From the NCBI GenBank assembly GCA_015494485.1, contig WGBF01000273.1, positions 1-8,723 of the forward strand: DNA of 8,723 nt, in the 5' to 3' direction. The position numbers were made by a program, and so were the translations under genes. The notes under the pieces are model-generated. The model did no database searches. It was not told the DNA's origin and saw only the letters and a program-made list of their open reading frames with translations. Shown here piece after piece: positions 5,332 to 8,723 of the stretch; positions within the stretch are counted from its first letter, which is position 1, and each line of letters opens with the position of its first letter. Source of the DNA: a bacterium. GTDB lineage: Bacteria; Calditrichota; Calditrichia; RBG-13-44-9; J042.

Positions 5332-6405
5332 TTAGAGAATAAGCATGGCATCCCCGTAGCTGTAGAACCGGTATTTTTCTTCCACGGCAATCCGATAGGC
5401 TTCCATGGTAAATTCATAACCGGCAAATGCCGCCACCAGCATCAGCAATGTGGATTTGGGAAGGTGGAAGTTTGTAATCAGGCGGTCCACGGTCTGAAAG
5501 TTGTAGCCGGGGTAAATGAATTTGTCCGTCCAGCCCCGCGCCGGCCGAATGTACCCGTGGCGGTCCGCAACGGTTTCCAGCACCCGAACGGAGGTGGTGC
5601 CCACCGCTACCAGCTTTTTGCCTTCTTCCTTGGTTTTGTTCACAATACGGGCGGCTTCTTCGGAAATTTCGTAGTACTCGGATTCCATGTGATGGCGGGA
5701 AATGTCCTCCACCTGCACTGGTTTGAACGTACCCAATCCCACATGCAGGGTAATAAACGCCTGCCGGACACCCTTTTCTTTGAGTGCATCCAGCAATTCA
5801 TTGGTAAAGTGCAGGCCTGCCGTGGGTGCAGCTACCGCGCCGGGTTTCTGGGCGTAAACCGTCTGGTAGAATTCCCGGTCAATGGGTTCGGAGGGGCGTT
5901 TAATGTAGGGGGGAAGCGGTGTTTGGCCCACCCGTTCCAGTTCTTCAAAGAAATCGCCGGTGTAATGGAATTCCACCACCCGTCCACCGGAGACGGTGTT
6001 GTCAATCACATCGCAGGAAAAATTGTCATCAAAAACGATGCGGTTTCCCAGGCGGACCTTGCGGGCGGGACGAACCATCACTTCCCAGATGCCTTCTTCC
6101 AGATTCCGCAGCAGCAGCACTTCCACTTTGGCCCCGGTTTTGTCCTTTTTGCCCATTAAGCGTGCCGGAAAAACGCGCGTATCGTTCATAACCAGACAAT
6201 CTCCGGGCTCCAGATAGTCCCCAATTTCCTTGAAAATGCGGTGTGAAATTTGCCGGGTGGCGCGGTCCAGCACCATCAGACGGCTTTCGTCCCGTTTTTC
6301 CAGAGGGTATTGCGCAATGTAATCGGGTGGTAATTGGTAATCAAAATGGCTGAGTTTTAACCGCACCGGTCGTTCCGAATCAAAAAAGTTTTTGTTGGTA
6401 TCCAT
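5332..6405 (-). CDS. queA: S-adenosylmethionine:tRNA ribosyltransferase-isomerase QueA
   Basis: QueA transfers and isomerises the ribosyl moiety of AdoMet onto 7-aminomethyl-7-deazaguanine in tRNA, making epoxyqueuosine in the queuosine pathway. The 357-residue product matches the family along its length: HFDYQLPPDYIAQYPLEKRD (20-39), NDTRVFPARL (74-83), YAQKPGAVAAPTAGLHFT (184-201), HVGLGTFKPV (221-230), VGTTSVRVLE (268-277), FIYPGYNFQTVDRLITNFHL (296-315) and PKSTLLMLVAAFAG. The ATG at 6405 has GAGGGG upstream and lies within the end of ruvB, a 26-base overlap. It leaves a 17-residue extension before the usual KLSHFDY start, so the GTG at 6366 (344 residues, near family length) is a possible alternative. 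It is the last gene of the yebC-ruvC-ruvA-ruvB-queA cluster. Confidence 0.97.
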   Translation of the reverse strand: MDTNKNFFDSERPVRLKLSHFDYQLPPDYIAQYPLEKRDESRLMVLDRATRQISHRIFKEIGDYLEPGDCLVMNDTRVFPARLMGKKDKTGAKVEVLLLRNLEEGIWEVMVRPARKVRLGNRIVFDDNFSCDVIDNTVSGGRVVEFHYTGDFFEELERVGQTPLPPYIKRPSEPIDREFYQTVYAQKPGAVAAPTAGLHFTNELLDALKEKGVRQAFITLHVGLGTFKPVQVEDISRHHMESEYYEISEEAARIVNKTKEEGKKLVAVGTTSVRVLETVADRHGYIRPARGWTDKFIYPGYNFQTVDRLITNFHLPKSTLLMLVAAFAGYEFTMEAYRIAVEEKYRFYSYGDAMLIL

Positions 6406-7408
6406 GGCCCCTCGTTGAATAATTGAAATGTTCATACGCCAGTCGGGTTGCCACACGCCCACGTGGGGTGCGCTTGATAAAACCTTCCTGGATTAAAAAC
6501 GGTTCGTAAACCTCTTCAATGGTGTCGCTTTCTTCACCCACGGCAACCGCCAGGGTGTTTAGCCCTACCGGCCCCCCGTTGTATTTTTCGATAATGGTTT
6601 GAATAATGCGCTTGTCCATTTCATCCAGTCCGCGCTCATCCACTTCCAGCATGCGCAGGGATTCGTCCGCCACCTCCCGGGTGATGACGCCATTGGCTTT
6701 TACCTGGGCATAATCCCGGGTGCGCCGCAATAAGCGGTTAGCGATGCGGGGAGTTCCGCGGGAGCGGCGGGCAATTTCCATTGCGCCGTCTTCCTCAATC
6801 TCCACGCCCAGAAGGCGCGCCGACCGCATGACGATTTTGAACAAATCTTCCGGCGGGTAATAATCCAACCGCAGCACCACGCCAAACCGGGCCCGCATGG
6901 GGGCTGTTAACAATCCGGCCCGCGTGGTAGCCCCCACCAGGGTAAAGTGGGGGAGCTTGATTTGAATGCTCCGGGCGTTTGCGCCGCGGTCTATCATAAT
7001 ATCCAGATGGTAGTCTTCCATGGCGCTGTACAGGTATTCTTCCACCACGTTGTTCAGGCGGTGAATTTCGTCAATGAACAGCACGTCGCGGTCGTTCAGG
7101 TTGGTGAGAATTCCTGCCAGGTCGCCCGCTTTGTCCATAACCGGGCCGGAGGTGGTTTTAATGTCCACTTCCAGTTCGTTGGAAATGATGTAGGCCAGGG
7201 TGGTTTTGCCCAGGCCGGGCGGGCCGTACAGCAGCACGTGATCCAGGGCTTCGCCCCGTTGCCGGGCAGCTTCGATGTAAATTTTTAAATTTTCGATGAC
7301 TTTGGTTTGCCCCACAAAATCCGCAAAACCCCGGGGCCGAAGGGCATTCTCAAAATCACGGTCGTCGCTTAGGGGGTTGGGATTGATGATGTTCCTGGGT
7401 TTATCCAT
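6380..7408 (-). CDS. ruvB: Holliday junction branch migration ATPase RuvB
   Basis: RuvB is the hexameric AAA+ motor that, loaded by RuvA, pulls DNA through the Holliday junction. The 342-residue product has the full family length. Walker A GPPGLGKT is at 62-69, Walker B VLFIDEIH at 109-116, sensor 1 GATTRAG at 159-165, the probable arginine finger R174 in PMRARFG, and the sensor-2 region GTPRIANRLLRR at 218-229. The C-terminal winged-helix DNA-binding domain ends in EEVYEPFLIQEGFIKRTPRG (298-317) and is followed by a short 14-residue tail ending in QQKLF. The ATG starts six bases after the ruvA stop, with only a weak ribosome binding site, so translational coupling with ruvA is likely. The gene runs 26 bases into queA. 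Confidence 0.98.
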   Translation of the reverse strand: MDKPRNIINPNPLSDDRDFENALRPRGFADFVGQTKVIENLKIYIEAARQRGEALDHVLLYGPPGLGKTTLAYIISNELEVDIKTTSGPVMDKAGDLAGILTNLNDRDVLFIDEIHRLNNVVEEYLYSAMEDYHLDIMIDRGANARSIQIKLPHFTLVGATTRAGLLTAPMRARFGVVLRLDYYPPEDLFKIVMRSARLLGVEIEEDGAMEIARRSRGTPRIANRLLRRTRDYAQVKANGVITREVADESLRMLEVDERGLDEMDKRIIQTIIEKYNGGPVGLNTLAVAVGEESDTIEEVYEPFLIQEGFIKRTPRGRVATRLAYEHFNYSTRGHGYQQKLF

Positions 7409-7414
7409 ACAGGT

Positions 7415-8017
7415 TTAAACTTCTTTCAACGCTTCCTTGATTAATTCCTCTAAAGATACATCATTTTTTCGCGAAAGCACAACACGAACTGCTTTCTCCG
7501 CCTCATTTTCTTTGTATCCCAGTGCCACCAGTGCCAGTACGGCTTCCATGGCCTGGCGATTGGCGCTACCGGGAGCAATTTTTTCCTGAATGCGCTCTAT
7601 TTTTTCTTCCGATTTCAGTTTTTCCTTTAATTCCAGCACAATCCGCTGCGCTGTTTTTTTTCCGACGCCGGGGATGCGAGTAATGGAAGCCACATCTTCC
7701 AGTTGAATGGCCTCCCGCAGCCGGTCCGGTGCCATTCCGGAAAGAATGGCCTGCGCCAGGCGGGGACCCACCCCGGAAATACCCAGCAGCAATTTAAAGA
7801 AATGTTTTTCCTCCGCGCTGGCAAAGCCGTACAACTGCAGGGCATCTTCCCGCACATGGAGATAGGTATGCAGCACCACCGGTTCACCGGCAGCGGAGGA
7901 ATCCAGCAGCTCAAAGGCATTCAGAGTAATGTGGATGCCAAAGCCAATACCGTTGTTCTCCAGTACGCAGAAGGTTGGAGATTTGTGGATAATTGTCCCG
8001 GTTATCTGTTCAATCAT
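7415..8017 (-). CDS. ruvA: Holliday junction DNA-binding protein RuvA
   Basis: RuvA binds the four-way junction as a tetramer and recruits RuvB. From the ATG at 8017 the product is 200 residues, typical of the family, and begins MIEQITGTI as most RuvA proteins do. An in-frame GTG two codons upstream (8023) is less likely. Domain I is an OB fold (about 1-65, ending VREDALQLYGF). Domain II has two helix-hairpin-helix motifs, LLGISGVGPRLAQAIL (77-92) and ITRIPGVGKKTAQRIVLEL (112-130), which contact the DNA backbone. A charged linker (131-150) leads to domain III (about 153-200), which touches RuvB. The upstream gap to ruvC is about 160 bases and filled by a pyrimidine-rich repeat, so ruvA may have its own expression signal; a GGTG is the only ribosome-binding-like sequence near the ATG. 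Confidence 0.97.
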   Translation of the reverse strand: MIEQITGTIIHKSPTFCVLENNGIGFGIHITLNAFELLDSSAAGEPVVLHTYLHVREDALQLYGFASAEEKHFFKLLLGISGVGPRLAQAILSGMAPDRLREAIQLEDVASITRIPGVGKKTAQRIVLELKEKLKSEEKIERIQEKIAPGSANRQAMEAVLALVALGYKENEAEKAVRVVLSRKNDVSLEELIKEALKEV

Positions 8018-8069
8018 TTTCACACCATATTACCCAAATAGTTCTGCCAGTAATGTACCCACCATTCTA

Positions 8070-8180
8070 TTTTTTCTTTTGTCTTTTGTCTTTTTTCTTT
8101 TTTCTTATTCACTATTTGCTACCTTTAGCAAAGCACAACATCATTTTGTCCTTTTTCTTTTTTCTTTTGTCTTTTGTCTT
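8070..8180. repeat. Low-complexity intergenic repeat with 23-nt direct copies
   Basis: On the plus strand an exact 23-nt word with the pattern T6-C-T4-GTC-T4-GTC-TT occurs at 8070-8092 and 8158-8180. On the minus (coding) strand this reads as GACAAAA units followed by A-rich tracts. Further T6-C blocks lie inside each copy's flank. Between the copies is a perfect 6-bp hairpin, TTTGCT (8115-8120) with AGCAAA (8127-8132) and a 6-nt loop. The outer edge of the right copy overlaps the ruvC stop codon. No coding frame is present. It may be a dispersed short-repeat element or slippage-grown sequence; its effect on ruvA expression is unknown. Confidence 0.7.
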
Positions 8181-8664
8181 AATAACGGTGGTGAAACCGC
8201 GACCGGTTATGGTGACAAATGGCCACGGCCAGGGCATCGGAGGCATCCAGTGGGCGCGGTGGCTTTGGCAGATTCAGCAGGCGTTGCACCATGGCCTGAA
8301 TTTGTTGTTTAGATGCGCCACCGTTACCTGTAAGGGACATTTTGATTTCCTTGGGGGCATATTCGAATATGGGCACATCCGCCAACTTGGCGGCTAACAT
8401 GCATACCCCCCGCGCCTGTCCCATAACAATGGCGGTGCGGACATTTTCGTGGTAAAAAATATCTTCAATTGCCAGTATATCCGGCTGATATGTTGACAGC
8501 AGCGTTTGAATTTTTTCGAAAATAATTTTTAATCGTTCGGCCAGCTCTTCCGTACGCCGGGTGGTGATTGCCCCAAATGTAATTAATTGCACCTGGCGTC
8601 CATCGCTGTCAATGATCCCGTAGCCAGTGGTATTCAGCCCGGGGTCAATACCCAGAATAATCAA
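8179..8664 (-). CDS. ruvC: Crossover junction endodeoxyribonuclease RuvC
   Basis: RuvC is the dimeric, metal-dependent nuclease that resolves Holliday junctions by symmetric nicking. The 161-residue product is near the usual 160-175. The RNase H-like fold begins ILGIDPGLNTTGYG (3-16) with catalytic D7; the second acidic residue is E67 in LAIEDIF; the last two are D140 and D143 in DASDALA. YAPKEIKMSLTGNGGASKQQ (102-121) is the conserved substrate-contacting stretch. Translation starts at TTG, supported by GGAG five bases upstream and by the family start MIILGIDPG. It begins eight bases after the yebC stop. The C-terminus is His/Arg-rich (HHNRSRFHHRY), and its stop codon lies in the pyrimidine-rich repeat, so the final residues may have been set by that repeat. 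Confidence 0.97.
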   Translation of the reverse strand: MIILGIDPGLNTTGYGIIDSDGRQVQLITFGAITTRRTEELAERLKIIFEKIQTLLSTYQPDILAIEDIFYHENVRTAIVMGQARGVCMLAAKLADVPIFEYAPKEIKMSLTGNGGASKQQIQAMVQRLLNLPKPPRPLDASDALAVAICHHNRSRFHHRY

Positions 8665-8672
8665 CGGCGCTC

Positions 8673-8723
8673 CTATGCCTGCATTTTTTCCATCACTTCG
8701 TCATCAATGTCGAAGTTGGCGTA
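8673..8723 (-). CDS. yebC: C-terminal end of a YebC/PmpR (TACO1) family protein
   Basis: Only the last 16 codons are in the window: YANFDIDDEVMEKMQA, then TAG. The motif YANFDIDDEV matches the usual end of YebC/PmpR proteins, which have been described as transcriptional regulators and as factors that help ribosomes translate difficult proline-rich stretches. Position directly before ruvC is the common yebC-ruvC-ruvA-ruvB order, which strengthens the assignment. The rest of the gene lies beyond the right edge. Confidence 0.8.
   Translation of the reverse strand, partial: YANFDIDDEVMEKMQA

Noticed and set aside
5464..6159. Long plus-strand open frame (231 codons) opposite queA
   Set aside because: It is antisense to strongly conserved QueA codons; its composition (F, G, V, H rich) is typical of a mirrored frame.
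6380..6462. A preQ1-type riboswitch ahead of queA
   Set aside because: There is no untranslated leader: the queA start lies inside ruvB coding sequence.
8070..8180. CRISPR array
   Set aside because: The repeated words are low-complexity pyrimidine tracts, only two full copies exist, and the intervening sequence is not spacer-like; no cas genes are present.

Overview
The window comes from a bacterial chromosome of moderate GC content. The organism is probably a Gram-negative of the FCB assemblage, with Calditrichota, KSB1 or Ignavibacteria-like lineages as the best guess. The reasons are exported proteins with Sec signals, periplasmic Spy/CpxP-like proteins, a zinc-finger anti-sigma factor, an exported GH13 amylase, and Shine-Dalgarno sites (GGAG/AGGA) in front of most genes, which argues against typical Bacteroidota. 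This placement is inference; no rRNA or other taxonomic marker is present.

Layout from left to right. Bases 1-318 (+) hold the C-terminal end of an unrecognised protein. Bases 346-849 (-) encode a flavin reductase-like FMN-binding protein. Divergent from it, 995-2788 (+) encodes an exported alpha-amylase/cyclomaltodextrinase-type GH13 enzyme. The 379-base stretch 2789-3167 has no gene but carries three successive perfect hairpins, a 10-nt direct repeat with a 21-bp period, and a textbook intrinsic terminator for the minus-strand genes to its right.

From 8723 down to 3168 everything is on the minus strand. First come yebC (last codons only), ruvC, ruvA, ruvB and queA, the widespread cluster for Holliday-junction processing and queuosine synthesis. 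A pyrimidine-rich repeat lies in the ruvC-ruvA gap. Directly downstream of queA is a four-gene envelope-stress cassette: an ECF sigma factor, a membrane zf-HC2 anti-sigma factor, a membrane-anchored Spy/CpxP-like protein and a soluble Spy/CpxP-like protein with a His/Met-rich tail. The last three overlap at their ends, and the terminator follows.

The most interesting part is this cassette. Its arrangement resembles metal- or envelope-responsive systems of the CnrYXH type, in which a Spy-fold periplasmic sensor controls an anti-sigma/ECF pair. Two near-identical promoter-like motifs (TGCAAG, 17-18 nt, GTCTAATAT) precede the sigma and the anti-sigma genes, which suggests autoregulation. The anti-sigma reading frame is broken at its third codon: the ATG with a good ribosome binding site is one base out of frame with the zinc-finger coding region.
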